A DNA stretch of 39,743 bases from Paludibacteraceae bacterium (GCA_016283095.1 JAEEMG010000069.1:1-39743); one strand, 5' to 3'; shown: positions 9,001 through 18,991, counted from the first letter of the stretch. Notes: generated from the letters alone by a model not told the origin. Numbers and translations: made by a program.

Positions 9001-12000
9001 TAAAGAACATCCAGATATGATTTTGGATGATACTACAGTTTGTCGTTTGCCTGAAGGTGAAAGAAAAGTTGATCTTTCAATTAAGAATGGTTATAATTCA
9101 AAGTTGGTTCCTGTTTGGTATCTTGAGAATCAAGTTGATTCTTCTCGTACTGTAATAGGTACCAAGGTTGATAAAATTTCTGTGCCGATTGATTCTGCAG
9201 GAACTTTTATTTATTCAGTCGCATTTAGAAGTGGTCAGTGTATCAGCGATTTGCGTGATTCTGCTAAGGTAAGAGTACTACAACTTCCTGATACTCTTGC
9301 ATCGGATACATTGTTTGTATGTGCTGGATATCAGATAAAGGAATCGGATATTAGTGACTGGCTTGCAGCCAAAATCCCAGATTCTTTGAAATCTATTAGT
9401 ACTATTGAATATTATATATCCCCATCGAAAGGAGAAGAAGAACCTGATGGTCTTGCTTCTATAATAAATAATGTATTGAGCACTGATTGCAGCAATTTGT
9501 CTTCTGATGTTTTAGAGAAATTTTTCTATGTCCGTGTTAAGACCAGTTGCTATAGTGCACCTTCAAGAATGGCTGTTTTTGCAAGATGCTACAATACAGA
9601 CGCTCCTAAGTTTGCGGAAGGTGTCGATTCAGTTCTTTATTGTATTGGCGACGTCGTTGCTTCCGATCTTAATGTGTTTGTCGACGCTGGAGAAAAATCA
9701 ACTTATTCGGATGGTTACCGTTGGCAGTGGATCCTTGATGGAGGCACTTTGCCTGAGTTTGATAATAAGACTGATTTATACAGCGTTGTTGATCCTATAT
9801 ATGGTTCAAATTTGGATGCGAAGGTCAAAGATCGAGAACTATGGTCGGTCGTTCGTATAGATTCCAACAACTGCGTCAGCAAGGCTGATACTTTTGAGGT
9901 TATTGTCGATGAAAATATCACTACTTTCCCATTTGTAGGTGATACAACGAAGACAATTGTGAAGAATATTGATCCTTTGACAATCAAGACTTGTCAGAAT
10001 GTTCCATTCTATGAGTCTGCTGATATCCCTACAAAACCAACTTCTGAGGATTATACAATAGAGTGGTTTGAAAAGACAGATGACGTAATAGGACCAAGGG
10101 ATAGTGTCTTCTTGGATAAGGTGTTCGGTCAGTATACTGTCGTTGGAATGCGTCAGTATAAAGTTCGCCAGAGCACAAAACTTGGATGTAAGGGTCAGTG
10201 GTTGGATGTGAACTTGTTGGTAAATCCTGAGGTCACAGATGCTCCTGAGTTTGACAGAGTCAATCTTTGTTTTGGTGACGATGCCGTGAAAGTGGTCAAC
10301 AAGAATACTCCGACTGATGCTTCAAACTTGACTTTGAACTACTACTACTTTAAGGATTCATTAAAGGCGTCTCCATTGAGCAACATATCTATTAAGAGTG
10401 ACACAATCGGAGAGTTCTTGAATAAAAATAGCCTTTATACGGCTGCATACCGTAATGTTCAATCTGGTTGTGAGGGTAAGTTTGTCAATGTTGAGGCTAT
10501 CGTTAGTGATCTTCCTCATCTTCCATTGTTGGATAGAGATACTGTAAGTTTGTGTATAGGTGCGGAGAAATATGATTTGGTTGATGCGACTGGTGCTACA
10601 GTCAATACAATAGACAATAATACTCGTCTGTATTGGAGTGCTGCGACTGGTGTGACAGTTGATGAAAATGGTTTGGCGACAATCGCGTCTGCGAAGAAGG
10701 ATATCAAATATTTCGTTAAGCAGCAGAATGAGTTGACTGGTTGTGTCGGAAAAGATACAACGGTGGTTGTGAATATCGACAAGACATTCTCAATCAAACG
10801 TCAGAAGGATACGGTAAGATGTTACGGAGAGTCATTTGATTTGTTGAAGGCAATCACTGACAGCTTGCGAATCAAGAATGATATCATCGACGCGGATGTA
10901 TCATTCAAAGTTTATAAGTTGACGGGAAACACTCCGTCTCCTTCTCCAATCTCTGATGCAAATCTTTCTGCTGTCAAGTCGGATGCCGGTCGTCATGAAG
11001 ACCAGTTGAAGAGATTTTTGGTTCGTTATGAGGATGCTGTAGGAGGATGTACTGAAAATGATACTGTGGCATTGTTGTTCAAGGGATTGCCTACGATTAA
11101 GCAACTTCCAAATATCGACACTTGTTTCGCACAGCCATTCAGTTTGCCTGCACTCGACAATGATTATGAATACCAGTGGTATCGTAACGACAAGTCAACT
11201 AAGATAACAGAGAAGAAAGTTGCTCTTGAAGAGACTGAAACACTTTATCTGATCGCTATGGATAAGCAGGAGTGTGCGGATACTTCTTCTATTGTGGTGA
11301 CTGTGCACAAGAATCCTATTGAGTCGTTGGTGAAGGATACTACAGTCTTCTGTCAGAACACTGGAGAGAAAATAATCGATATTAAGGCTCAGAGTTCGGA
11401 TGAGAATGACGCGTCTAAATTGAATACAATCATTTATGATGCTGCTGGAAATGAAGCTTCTCGATCTATAAATACTGATACAGTCGTAGTAAATGGCAAG
11501 TCGAAGGTGCTAAACTATGTTGTGGTGCAGGAGAATATGATCACTCATTGTACTTCAAGAACAGATTATCATATTGAGGTGAGAAAGGCTTTCTCTTTGG
11601 AAGCTGAGGATTGCAAGGCGGTTTGTGAACCAGATGAGGTAGATTTCGCAAAACATGTTCAATTATATTTGAGCAACAACGAATCTTCTATCGGTATTAT
11701 AGATTTGGCAAAACTTAAGGTTGATTACGCACGTATAGATGGAAACAGTGCTGTCGCTTTGGATGAGACAGCTGCGTCGGCATTGACTCATATCGCTGGA
11801 CGTGACACTGTGAACTATATATATAAGATCAGTGATGCTGATGATGTGTGTGTGGCTTCAGATACTGTCGCTGTCACAATCAATTTCAAACCTACAACTC
11901 CAGAAATAGTGGATTCACAAGACACTGCGTTTTTGTGTTCAGACAATGCGGATCTTAAACTTTCCGCCGTCGACACGAATAAGGATAAGACAAATACAGC

Positions 12001-15000
12001 GGTGTTCTGGGGTGAGTATAAGAATGGTGTGCAGGGCAATGATTTGTCGGTTGTCGCTTCTGCTTCACATGTCGCATATACTGCGTTCTCTAAGAATCTG
12101 AAGAGCGGATGTGTGAGTGATTACGACACTACGTTCGCTGTAGTCGCATCGCCTGTCAAGGTGGATGTGATTGAGGATTCTGTTTCAAAGAAATGTGCGG
12201 GAGAGAAGATAAACGTTTATGACGCTCTTGTCAACTCATTCCATTTTGACGCTTCCATTTATCGCTCATTCATTAAATATGAGGCGACACAGAATGGCGT
12301 TCCAGCTTCGAAGTCTGAACTTTCTTCTGTCAGCAGAACTGTTCAGGATACGATTAAGTTTGAAATGACAGCGACAGACACTTTGACTGGTTGCTCGGCT
12401 TCAAATTCAGTGACTGTCATTTTCCACAACCGTCCACAGAATAAGATTGTCGCGCCTACTATTGCTTGTGTCGGCAACCCATTTGAGGCAACGACGGTGG
12501 GAGAGGAGAGAAAGGCAGCTTATTCTTGGCAGAATGTTGATGGTACGGAACTTTCGTCTATCGCTTCTGTAAAGATTAATGCTTTGGCACACGACACAAC
12601 TTTATTACTGATCACAAAGATAGAGGGAACAGGTTGTGTGGACACTCTTGAGCATAAGATCACTGTACATGCCACACCTGATAGGTTGGATGCTCAGGAT
12701 CCGTTCAGATTCTGTCAGACAGATGCGGATGTGAAACTTGAAATCACACGTGATGCAGACGACGTCGCTGCATATAAGTTGGAGTGGACTTCTGAGGTTG
12801 ACAGTGTGGTTGTTGATGCTTATGTCGCTTCTGCAAAGAAAGATACAGCTTATAAATTGACAGTAAAACAGTTGAATATCACTACAGATACTGTTTGTAA
12901 GTCTGATCCAATAGTTGTTGACGTTGAGATCACTAAGCAGATTTCAATTGCTCTTGCTGACACTGCAATCTGTATGCCACTTGACTTTGATTTGGCTAAG
13001 TATGCTCAGACAAAGAAGAGTGTTTCAGATGACGGTTTCTTGCCTGAGTTGACATCTGTAAGATTTTACGATGGAGGTGTGACTAAACCTGTGGATGATT
13101 CAACTTCTGTGACAACTCCTGGACTTTATGAGATCGGATACACAGACAAGTATGGATGTCCTGTCTTGACAAATGTTAAATTGGCATTCATCAACAAGCC
13201 TACAATCCCTGTGCTTGATACAGACAGCTCTTTCAACCTATGTCTGAATAACGACACTGTTGTGACTCCTGTGGTTGTGGCTGGTGATTATGAGTTTGTA
13301 TGGAGAAATGTCGGTGCAAACAAAACTTTTGCTGCTGAGTCGTTGAAGATTGATGCATCAAAACCAGTTAGTGATGTTGTCTATAAGGTTGTGAGACGTG
13401 ATACAGTATATGGTTGTGAGAGTGATCCGCAGTCGTTGACTTATAGTGTTATGGCTCCGTTTGCATTCGATTCTGTTCCTGATGTTGATATCTGTGAATA
13501 TGAGACTGTAAACTTGGATTCGTTGGCTAAGAAGCATCTTCGTCCGCTTGACAATCTTGAGATTGACATCCATCGTGGCGGATATAGTAGTAACATATCA
13601 TCCGTTGATGTTGAGGCTGTCGCTCTTGAAGGCGTTTATGTGATGGACATCGTTGATACAGTTTCTACTTGTGTGGCAAGCAGAAGTATGAAGGTCAATA
13701 CACATAAGAAACCGGCTATCACGGTTTCTGGCAACAAACCTATATGTGAGGGTAATGATTTGTCGCTTACTGCAGAAGGCGCGGACTATTTCTATTGGAA
13801 TGATTTGAAGACACCATCGGCTACATACAAGGTTGCAAGCTCGGATGATAATGATATCACAGTTTCATTGCTTGCTCGTTCGGTAGTCGCTGAAAACAAC
13901 AAGACATGTGAGATGGATTCGTCGTTTGTGGTTAAGGTCCACACGACTCCTGGTGTACTTGATGCTCAGGATCCATTCCGTTTCTGTCAGACCGACGACG
14001 ATGTGAATATTGAATTGGTTCGTGATGCTGCCGACGCTGCTGCATATCAGCTTGAGTGGACATCTGCAGTAGACAGTGTAGTTGCCGACAAATTCGTTGC
14101 ATCGGCAAGAAAGGATACAGCTTATGAATTGACAGTTCGCCAGTTGAACATCAATGCGGATACAGTTTGTAAGTCTGATCCAATTAAGGTTAAGGTGGAG
14201 ATGACTAAAAAGATCTCTATTTCTCTTGCAGACACTGCAATATGTATTCCTCTTGAGTTTGATCTTGCTCAGTATGCACAGACAAAGAAGAGAGTTTCAG
14301 ATGAGGGATTCTTGCCAAAACTAACATCTGTGAAACTATATGAGGGTGGAGTAGAGAAGGATGTTGCAGATTCAACTAAGGTGACTGTCGCCGGAAACTA
14401 TAAGTTGCTTTACACAGACAGATTCGATTGTCCGATTGCAGCGTCGACGAATTTGAAATTCATCAAAAAGCCTGAAACTCCAGTTCTTGATGTTGATCCA
14501 TCATTCAATCTATGTGTAGGAGTTGAGACTACAGTGAAGGCTGATGTTGTGGCTGGTGATTACAAGACATCTTGGACTATGGTCGGCAACGGAACAGAGT
14601 CGTTTGGTGATACTCTTGCTTTGAATGTGGAAAAACCGATCACAGATGGATACGATGTAGTCAGAATAGATACAGTGTATGGATGTATGAGTGAGAAGAC
14701 TCATTTTGATTACAATGTGATCGAGCCGTTTAAGGTGGCAGCAAACAGAATTATCGATATCTGTGAGTATGAGACAATCGACCTTGATTCTGTATCAAGA
14801 GTAATGTATCCGGATCCAGATTTGAAACTTGAGATTGTCCCTACCATGACTCTTGACGCCACAATGCCATTTGTACCTTCGAAGGCTTCTGCTGAAGGAG
14901 TTTATGTCTTGAAGGCAGAACATCAGATTTCGTCATGTAAGACAGAGTCGGAAATCAGAGTCAATAATTATAAGAAACCTGTAATCACAGTAGCAGGAAA

Positions 15001-17203
15001 CAAACCAATCTGTGAGGGCGACACATTGTTGCTTAAGGTAAGTGGAGGTGATTTCTACTATTGGAACAACTCCTCTATAAGTGTAGATTCTGCGTTTGTT
15101 CCTGGATTGGAAGACGGTGAGACAACCGTCAATTTGAGTGTGAGCAAGTTGGTCGGTGATGCCGGCAAGACTTGTAAGGCAGACAGTGTTGTGACTGTGA
15201 TTGTAGAGAAGGTTCCTGACCTTGTGGCATCAAAGCTTGATACCGCATATTGTCAGGATGGCAAAACAAGTTCTCTACATTTGGAGCCAACAGATAATAA
15301 TGCAAAGATCGTATGGTATTCTCCAGAAGACAACTATCAGACAGCACGTCCGAATGCCTCTTTCGCACCGTCTGCAACAGATGCAGGTGAGTTCATTTTC
15401 AAATTCAAGCAGGTGCTTGGAAACTGTAGCACTAAGCTTCAGGATTATGTTGTGACTATTGAGGACAAGATCACAGATATTCCTGTAGTGAACGATACTT
15501 CATACTGTGTGGGAGAAACTCCAGTTGAGCTGATCGCAAAATGGAAAGATTTCGCGTGCGATATCAAGTGGACGGATAAAAACCAGAATGATGTCGATTT
15601 ACTTCCGTCGACTGCAGTATCTGGTCAGACTCAATATTGCGCACGTCTTACTCGTGGAGCTTGTATAGGTCAGCCAGTATGTATGACTGTATATGTGAAA
15701 GACAGATTCAACATTCCTGCCGATATTCAGGATACATTCAGATTCTGTGCAGGAACAGGTGTTCATCGTCTTGAGCCAAACACTACAATCCCAGGCGTAC
15801 GTTTGAATTGGTACAGTATCCATGATGTCAAGCGTGCCGATTTCGCGGAGTTTGATGCGGATGGCAATCAGAACAGCGACACATATTATGTCACACAGTC
15901 TGAGATTGACGGTTGTGAGAGCGACAGTGTGAAGGTAGAAGTTGTGAAGGTTCCAGCTGTATTTGAGCAGGACTTTATGATTGATACTTGTAAGGGAGTC
16001 TCATTGACAGCTGCTGATGTGATGGCTGAAAACAAGGTCGATTATGAGTTGAAATCGTTGGCTAAGGTTGCTGTGGACGGACACGACAGCATCATCCCAT
16101 TGGGTGGAAATATCGGATTCGACGGTGTTTATAACCTTACTGTACAAAGTCAGTATGGTTGTGTCGGAGTCGAGAAGATCCACGTCAACATGATTGAGCC
16201 AGAACATTTGACTTGGCCAACAGACGGAATCACATCTTGTCCTGGAGACACAGTTGAGATCAGCGCAGGTTCATCCAACTCATGGTTCAAGGTGTTGGAT
16301 AGTGATAGCACAGAATTGGCTTATCTATATGGTGTGAATGAATCATATTCATTTGTCGCTGACGAGTATAAGCAGTTTGACATTGTCGCTATGGTCAAGG
16401 GACATGAGTCTTGTGTGGCAAAGAAGACATTGAGTTATTATGTGCATACGCCTGAAAAACCAGTCGTGTTTGGTAAACCAGGAGTCTGCAAGGGTGATGA
16501 GTTGAAATTGAGTGTTGGAAATATTGAGAAAGATTTCAGCTGGAATTACGATGGTGAAGTGTTGAGCACCACTGATGAGTTCAGATATGTGCCAGAGAAG
16601 AGCGGATATCTTCGTGTCAGCGGAAAAGACAAAAACGGATGTGTAGTGAGCGACACAATCGCAGTCAAGGTGGTTGATGTGTTGACTCCGAAGATTGTGT
16701 TGCATCCAAGAATCTCATCTACTCAATATCATATCAACAGAGATACAACAGAGGTTGATTTTGAGGCAAAACTCAATACCGTCGACGATGGAATGTTCAC
16801 ATATTCATGGGATTTTGGCGACGGATCTGTTCCTGGAATTTCGCAGATGGAAAACCATGTTTATTCAGATACTGTTGTCAAGTTGTCGCGTCTTGTCAAT
16901 GTGGGATTGACAGTGACTCATGAGTTTGGTTGTGTTGGAACTGCTAATGCGACACTTTATATCGATCCATCGATCTATGTTCCTAACACATTTGTGTTTG
17001 GAACGGATGAGGAGTTCATGGAGGACTACGATCTTGAAATCTTCGACCGTATTGGAAATCTTATCCATAAAGGAATTGGATGGGATGGCACTTATGACAA
17101 GAATGGAGATTATGTATTCCACGACACTTATTTCTATTCGTTGACTTATTATGTAGGTGGAGAAGAGCAACATAAGACTGGTTATATAACAGTGGTTAGA
17201 TGA
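6089..17203 (+). CDS. Giant secreted multi-Ig-module surface protein with T9SS type B sorting domain
   Basis: A 3704-residue protein, probably exported by T9SS and displayed on the surface as an adhesin or gliding-type filament. A signal peptide starts at Met13 (MRKI..., ATG at 6125) and ends GYA-Q; the true start may be 6125 rather than 6089. Residues about 35-620 form an N-terminal region I cannot assign. A Gly-rich hinge lies at about 628-651. From about residue 870 to 3530 there are roughly 30 modules of 80-95 residues, each opening with a strand containing one Cys (forms such as DTxxCxG, CEGD, FRFCQT), like Ig-like/SprB-type repeats. A PKD-type domain follows (DFGDGS near 3575). The last ~78 residues (from about 3627) are a type B sorting domain with VPNTF, LEIFDRIGN and a final GYITVVR. 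Two 424-residue blocks are tandem duplicates (about 2201-2624 and 2625-3048). The next gene overlaps by 4 nt and encodes a PorP/SprF-like partner. Confidence 0.85.
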   Translation: MNNFVLIKIMFDMRKIILLLVTLLACSLGYAQIDKYDAVWSGSGNYGFITVGNTNHRLAAISENTFPKTKTEEDKELGGITAIKNHSEVFEHISTINNCNYADFMVSRPEEATCDGKAIIKKAFLSWGGRSKNNNKNKVQVVLRDRAGNIGEREISATPVERDLYGNKKAMYLCHKDITDFVKSSIESSPDSIFSIHVANLQTEYNEKYASGDSIGKFSGWTFTIIYEFKGLPERSILYYTPDKIGDVKGPGAPNDIQPSLFEMNLSTVKKSLNLSEKASMVISSLGAYYTDDGDMLVANKEQKTGDNGLRKNTPLYSNTIDGGNAFNNTITYEYKFYDRSISHTAGTYTRGYDLHAFTCDAKECVLKDTSSFNFAITLESETHLVSDVVLMFGEPNMPQTVLKDEVTPKIEPGQTIQYSLTMALNENKEQYKDLVISIPFTEYIDTIVDISLSFPARDLSSNNSNTKWKPDPYPKPNNKYTVFYLNTDGITDVAIENQTDRWEYWNSVKNSTFLRNLNTMMREADDDNYDRFLENPTSIKQRVLKLKLDSVTNIMNVKSDEAIIITLTMKVKDAGDWAYNKNSLKGKQTSYVPQSEMTFTTPSGRSSVVESIDKSDKIDWNDFICRQRGRGLGDGGFDGGGGLGGGGCDEKSSYSDNKASSKGLYVKDPKHVEVTVQATANCPDANLPDSIVFSFCGSGLTINTGEIVALLANKYDYDIRELRKRDSLTWIDVKQDSIYMMARRHGVNRSDLEGLIDFSSLSAKAKTKDTITALAKCADGRDLSLFGDSINTVLKDPVDLSNVYMLFEDEDRTSLYQTSDTISVLDYMIYNFTKKGKYYIRIYSPWNAGECSKTIPLVINDFTPEVPKVYYAGNEISQDTIIYVCNEADIENIKIEKSNKVYDVHREIKQTLTKADSAINVNSDKIFTWNLNKEIDTKISGDYEISLWLKDLGCESEKFNFTINVTDVAIKEHPDMILDDTTVCRLPEGERKVDLSIKNGYNSKLVPVWYLENQVDSSRTVIGTKVDKISVPIDSAGTFIYSVAFRSGQCISDLRDSAKVRVLQLPDTLASDTLFVCAGYQIKESDISDWLAAKIPDSLKSISTIEYYISPSKGEEEPDGLASIINNVLSTDCSNLSSDVLEKFFYVRVKTSCYSAPSRMAVFARCYNTDAPKFAEGVDSVLYCIGDVVASDLNVFVDAGEKSTYSDGYRWQWILDGGTLPEFDNKTDLYSVVDPIYGSNLDAKVKDRELWSVVRIDSNNCVSKADTFEVIVDENITTFPFVGDTTKTIVKNIDPLTIKTCQNVPFYESADIPTKPTSEDYTIEWFEKTDDVIGPRDSVFLDKVFGQYTVVGMRQYKVRQSTKLGCKGQWLDVNLLVNPEVTDAPEFDRVNLCFGDDAVKVVNKNTPTDASNLTLNYYYFKDSLKASPLSNISIKSDTIGEFLNKNSLYTAAYRNVQSGCEGKFVNVEAIVSDLPHLPLLDRDTVSLCIGAEKYDLVDATGATVNTIDNNTRLYWSAATGVTVDENGLATIASAKKDIKYFVKQQNELTGCVGKDTTVVVNIDKTFSIKRQKDTVRCYGESFDLLKAITDSLRIKNDIIDADVSFKVYKLTGNTPSPSPISDANLSAVKSDAGRHEDQLKRFLVRYEDAVGGCTENDTVALLFKGLPTIKQLPNIDTCFAQPFSLPALDNDYEYQWYRNDKSTKITEKKVALEETETLYLIAMDKQECADTSSIVVTVHKNPIESLVKDTTVFCQNTGEKIIDIKAQSSDENDASKLNTIIYDAAGNEASRSINTDTVVVNGKSKVLNYVVVQENMITHCTSRTDYHIEVRKAFSLEAEDCKAVCEPDEVDFAKHVQLYLSNNESSIGIIDLAKLKVDYARIDGNSAVALDETAASALTHIAGRDTVNYIYKISDADDVCVASDTVAVTINFKPTTPEIVDSQDTAFLCSDNADLKLSAVDTNKDKTNTAVFWGEYKNGVQGNDLSVVASASHVAYTAFSKNLKSGCVSDYDTTFAVVASPVKVDVIEDSVSKKCAGEKINVYDALVNSFHFDASIYRSFIKYEATQNGVPASKSELSSVSRTVQDTIKFEMTATDTLTGCSASNSVTVIFHNRPQNKIVAPTIACVGNPFEATTVGEERKAAYSWQNVDGTELSSIASVKINALAHDTTLLLITKIEGTGCVDTLEHKITVHATPDRLDAQDPFRFCQTDADVKLEITRDADDVAAYKLEWTSEVDSVVVDAYVASAKKDTAYKLTVKQLNITTDTVCKSDPIVVDVEITKQISIALADTAICMPLDFDLAKYAQTKKSVSDDGFLPELTSVRFYDGGVTKPVDDSTSVTTPGLYEIGYTDKYGCPVLTNVKLAFINKPTIPVLDTDSSFNLCLNNDTVVTPVVVAGDYEFVWRNVGANKTFAAESLKIDASKPVSDVVYKVVRRDTVYGCESDPQSLTYSVMAPFAFDSVPDVDICEYETVNLDSLAKKHLRPLDNLEIDIHRGGYSSNISSVDVEAVALEGVYVMDIVDTVSTCVASRSMKVNTHKKPAITVSGNKPICEGNDLSLTAEGADYFYWNDLKTPSATYKVASSDDNDITVSLLARSVVAENNKTCEMDSSFVVKVHTTPGVLDAQDPFRFCQTDDDVNIELVRDAADAAAYQLEWTSAVDSVVADKFVASARKDTAYELTVRQLNINADTVCKSDPIKVKVEMTKKISISLADTAICIPLEFDLAQYAQTKKRVSDEGFLPKLTSVKLYEGGVEKDVADSTKVTVAGNYKLLYTDRFDCPIAASTNLKFIKKPETPVLDVDPSFNLCVGVETTVKADVVAGDYKTSWTMVGNGTESFGDTLALNVEKPITDGYDVVRIDTVYGCMSEKTHFDYNVIEPFKVAANRIIDICEYETIDLDSVSRVMYPDPDLKLEIVPTMTLDATMPFVPSKASAEGVYVLKAEHQISSCKTESEIRVNNYKKPVITVAGNKPICEGDTLLLKVSGGDFYYWNNSSISVDSAFVPGLEDGETTVNLSVSKLVGDAGKTCKADSVVTVIVEKVPDLVASKLDTAYCQDGKTSSLHLEPTDNNAKIVWYSPEDNYQTARPNASFAPSATDAGEFIFKFKQVLGNCSTKLQDYVVTIEDKITDIPVVNDTSYCVGETPVELIAKWKDFACDIKWTDKNQNDVDLLPSTAVSGQTQYCARLTRGACIGQPVCMTVYVKDRFNIPADIQDTFRFCAGTGVHRLEPNTTIPGVRLNWYSIHDVKRADFAEFDADGNQNSDTYYVTQSEIDGCESDSVKVEVVKVPAVFEQDFMIDTCKGVSLTAADVMAENKVDYELKSLAKVAVDGHDSIIPLGGNIGFDGVYNLTVQSQYGCVGVEKIHVNMIEPEHLTWPTDGITSCPGDTVEISAGSSNSWFKVLDSDSTELAYLYGVNESYSFVADEYKQFDIVAMVKGHESCVAKKTLSYYVHTPEKPVVFGKPGVCKGDELKLSVGNIEKDFSWNYDGEVLSTTDEFRYVPEKSGYLRVSGKDKNGCVVSDTIAVKVVDVLTPKIVLHPRISSTQYHINRDTTEVDFEAKLNTVDDGMFTYSWDFGDGSVPGISQMENHVYSDTVVKLSRLVNVGLTVTHEFGCVGTANATLYIDPSIYVPNTFVFGTDEEFMEDYDLEIFDRIGNLIHKGIGWDGTYDKNGDYVFHDTYFYSLTYYVGGEEQHKTGYITVVR
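7971..8042 (+). other. Sequence encoding a Gly-rich hinge
   Basis: About 24 codons rich in Gly with a few Asp, Arg and Leu separate the unassigned N-terminal region from the repeat stalk of the giant protein. Such segments usually act as flexible linkers. Confidence 0.6.
12689..15232 (+). repeat. Tandem in-frame duplication, unit 1,272 bp
   Basis: The DNA at 12689 and at 13961 opens with the same GATGCTCAGGATCC, and the proteins stay alignable for 424 residues without a length change in the offset. Each unit holds about five Ig-like modules in the same order (Cys strands FRFCQT, DTAIC, SFNLC, DICEYET, NKPICEG). Many base differences separate the copies, so the duplication is not recent. Confidence 0.85.
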
Positions 17204-18165
17204 TGAAGAAGATAGCATTATATATAACGATGATTATAAACCTTGTGTTGGCACATAATGTGTCAGCTCAGGAAGACGTGTTGTTTACCAATCGCCAGTT
17301 GAGAATGGCTTATACCAACCCCGCTTATATTCCAGAGATTCTTGAGGCAACAATCACTCTTGGAGGAAGAACACAATGGCGTAATATAGAAGGTGCTCCA
17401 AACACATTTTTTGCGAGCGCACGTTATTTCTTCATTGGCGCGCATTCTCAGGTGGCACTTACTATGTTGGGCGACAAGATCGGATATACCAAGACGACGA
17501 TGCCAAAGTTGACATATGCGTATATGGTGCCGTTTAACGAAGACTGTTATCTTAATCTTGGAGTCGGAGCCGGATTTGTCTCGCGTCGTTACGATTTCGA
17601 CCAGATGACCACGATGGGGGTCAATTCTGAGAATGTGGCTATCGACAAGTTGGATAACTATACAGCTCCGGATGCTGAGGCTGGTTTTGAACTTTTGCTT
17701 CAGAATTTTGAGTTGGGAGCCTCTGTCAACCATTTGATTACGACTGGAGAGGAGAATCAGAAGATGCACAAGTTGTGGTCTGGTTACGTGAATTATCTGA
17801 TGCAATCGAAGGAGTGGTGGCGATTGATACCGTCTTACTCATTCTACAAATACGAAGACAGAAACAAACATCAGTTGAGTGTCTGTTTCCAGTATCTGTT
17901 CGATTTCGAGTTTCATCCTAAAGACTTGTTTTATGTCGGCATGGCATACCGTTTCAATTATGAAGGTTCTGTGCTGTTTGGAGTCAACATGTTCTCATTC
18001 CTTTCTGTGTTCTATTCCTACGACTATTTCTTCGGCTCATTACGTCATGACAACCGAGGAACTCACGAGCTTGGTATAGAAATCAAGATTCCTCAGAAAT
18101 TCAAAGGATGTTTCGCAAACTATGGCAAGAGCCATAAATACACGAGGTATACGAGAATCAAATAG
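17200..18165 (+). CDS. PorP/SprF-family outer-membrane protein
   Basis: The 321-residue protein starts with a signal peptide ending NVSA-Q, then the family-typical opening (Gln-Glu-Asp...Phe-Thr-Asn then AYTNPAYIPE), followed by alternating strands suited to an outer-membrane barrel. PorP/SprF-like proteins are often encoded directly after type B sorting-domain proteins and help attach or export them, as SprF does for SprB. The ATG overlaps the stop of the giant gene by 4 nt (ATGA), so the two are translationally coupled. A second ATG at 17203 is possible. No terminator is visible after the stop. Confidence 0.85.
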   Translation: MMKKIALYITMIINLVLAHNVSAQEDVLFTNRQLRMAYTNPAYIPEILEATITLGGRTQWRNIEGAPNTFFASARYFFIGAHSQVALTMLGDKIGYTKTTMPKLTYAYMVPFNEDCYLNLGVGAGFVSRRYDFDQMTTMGVNSENVAIDKLDNYTAPDAEAGFELLLQNFELGASVNHLITTGEENQKMHKLWSGYVNYLMQSKEWWRLIPSYSFYKYEDRNKHQLSVCFQYLFDFEFHPKDLFYVGMAYRFNYEGSVLFGVNMFSFLSVFYSYDYFFGSLRHDNRGTHELGIEIKIPQKFKGCFANYGKSHKYTRYTRIK

Positions 18166-18178
18166 GCAAGTCTGTTTC

Positions 18179-18209
18179 TTTGTCAACCATCAATATTATT
18201 GTACATTTG
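18179..18209 (+). promoter_or_regulatory. Bacteroidetes-type promoter of the glycosyltransferase gene
   Basis: TTTG at 18179-18182, a 19-nt gap, then TACATTTG at 18202-18209: an exact consensus match in motifs and spacing, about 45 nt before the start codon. Confidence 0.7.
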
Positions 18210-18253
18210 TGTCGAGAATTTTAAAATATTAGAAGGTCTCCAATAGACTACCA

Positions 18254-18991
18254 ATGAAAGATTTCACTATTTTATCTGTATACAATAACAGACAACTGTT
18301 GAATGATTGTCTGGTTACAAGTGTGGAGCGTCAGGTTGACGTAACTGTGGAAACAAAATATGTCGACAATACCGACGGCAGATTTGCGAATGCTAAGGTG
18401 GCTTACGAAAGTGCACTCGACAATTGTTCGGGCAAATATATCATCTTTTCTCATCAGGATATAAGATTGATGGAAGAGAGCGAGTTGCATGATATATTCA
18501 ACCGTTTGGAGTCGATAGTGGATTTTGGTATCGTTGGCGTGGCTGGAGTGAACGGCAGGGACATCATCAGTAACATTTATCATGGTGCGACTCCTATCAA
18601 AGTTACCGACTATAATATCACGGAGGAAACACTTTGCGAAACAGTTGACGAATGTCTCTTCATCATTAAAAACGACCCCAAATACATAGATATATTTAAG
18701 AATCTATGCTGTGATTCATGGCATATGTATGCGGTGGAATTTTGTCTTCGATGCAGACAACTTTCAGAAAAGGTATACGTTATCCCTGCTAATATTTATC
18801 ATGTTTCTCCTGGTAATTCATACGATGAGTCTTACTACACTCAGCTGAAGAAGATTGCCAAGAAATATAAGAAAAGTTTTGACAGAATCAATTGTACTAT
18901 GGGTTTCTGGCACACTGGCACATTACGACTTTGGAATCAGATACGTGTGCGACGCAGAAAAGACATCCGAAACGGTACGCTGAAACATTGA
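18254..18991 (+). CDS. Family-2-like glycosyltransferase (PF13712 type)
   Basis: The 245-residue protein opens with a short Rossmann-type strand (FTILSVYNN) and has an SHQDI motif at residues 66-70. The HQD replaces the usual DxD and is typical of the Glyco_tranf_2_5 subfamily. A later segment, Cys-Asp-Ser-Trp-His-Met-Tyr then a Cys-Leu-Arg-Cys helix, matches the family's WH-x-Y region. There is no signal peptide or membrane segment, so it probably acts in the cytoplasm, adding a sugar to a surface glycan. The substrate is unknown. The gene has its own consensus promoter and a strong terminator, so it is a single-gene unit. Confidence 0.75.
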   Translation: MKDFTILSVYNNRQLLNDCLVTSVERQVDVTVETKYVDNTDGRFANAKVAYESALDNCSGKYIIFSHQDIRLMEESELHDIFNRLESIVDFGIVGVAGVNGRDIISNIYHGATPIKVTDYNITEETLCETVDECLFIIKNDPKYIDIFKNLCCDSWHMYAVEFCLRCRQLSEKVYVIPANIYHVSPGNSYDESYYTQLKKIAKKYKKSFDRINCTMGFWHTGTLRLWNQIRVRRRKDIRNGTLKH

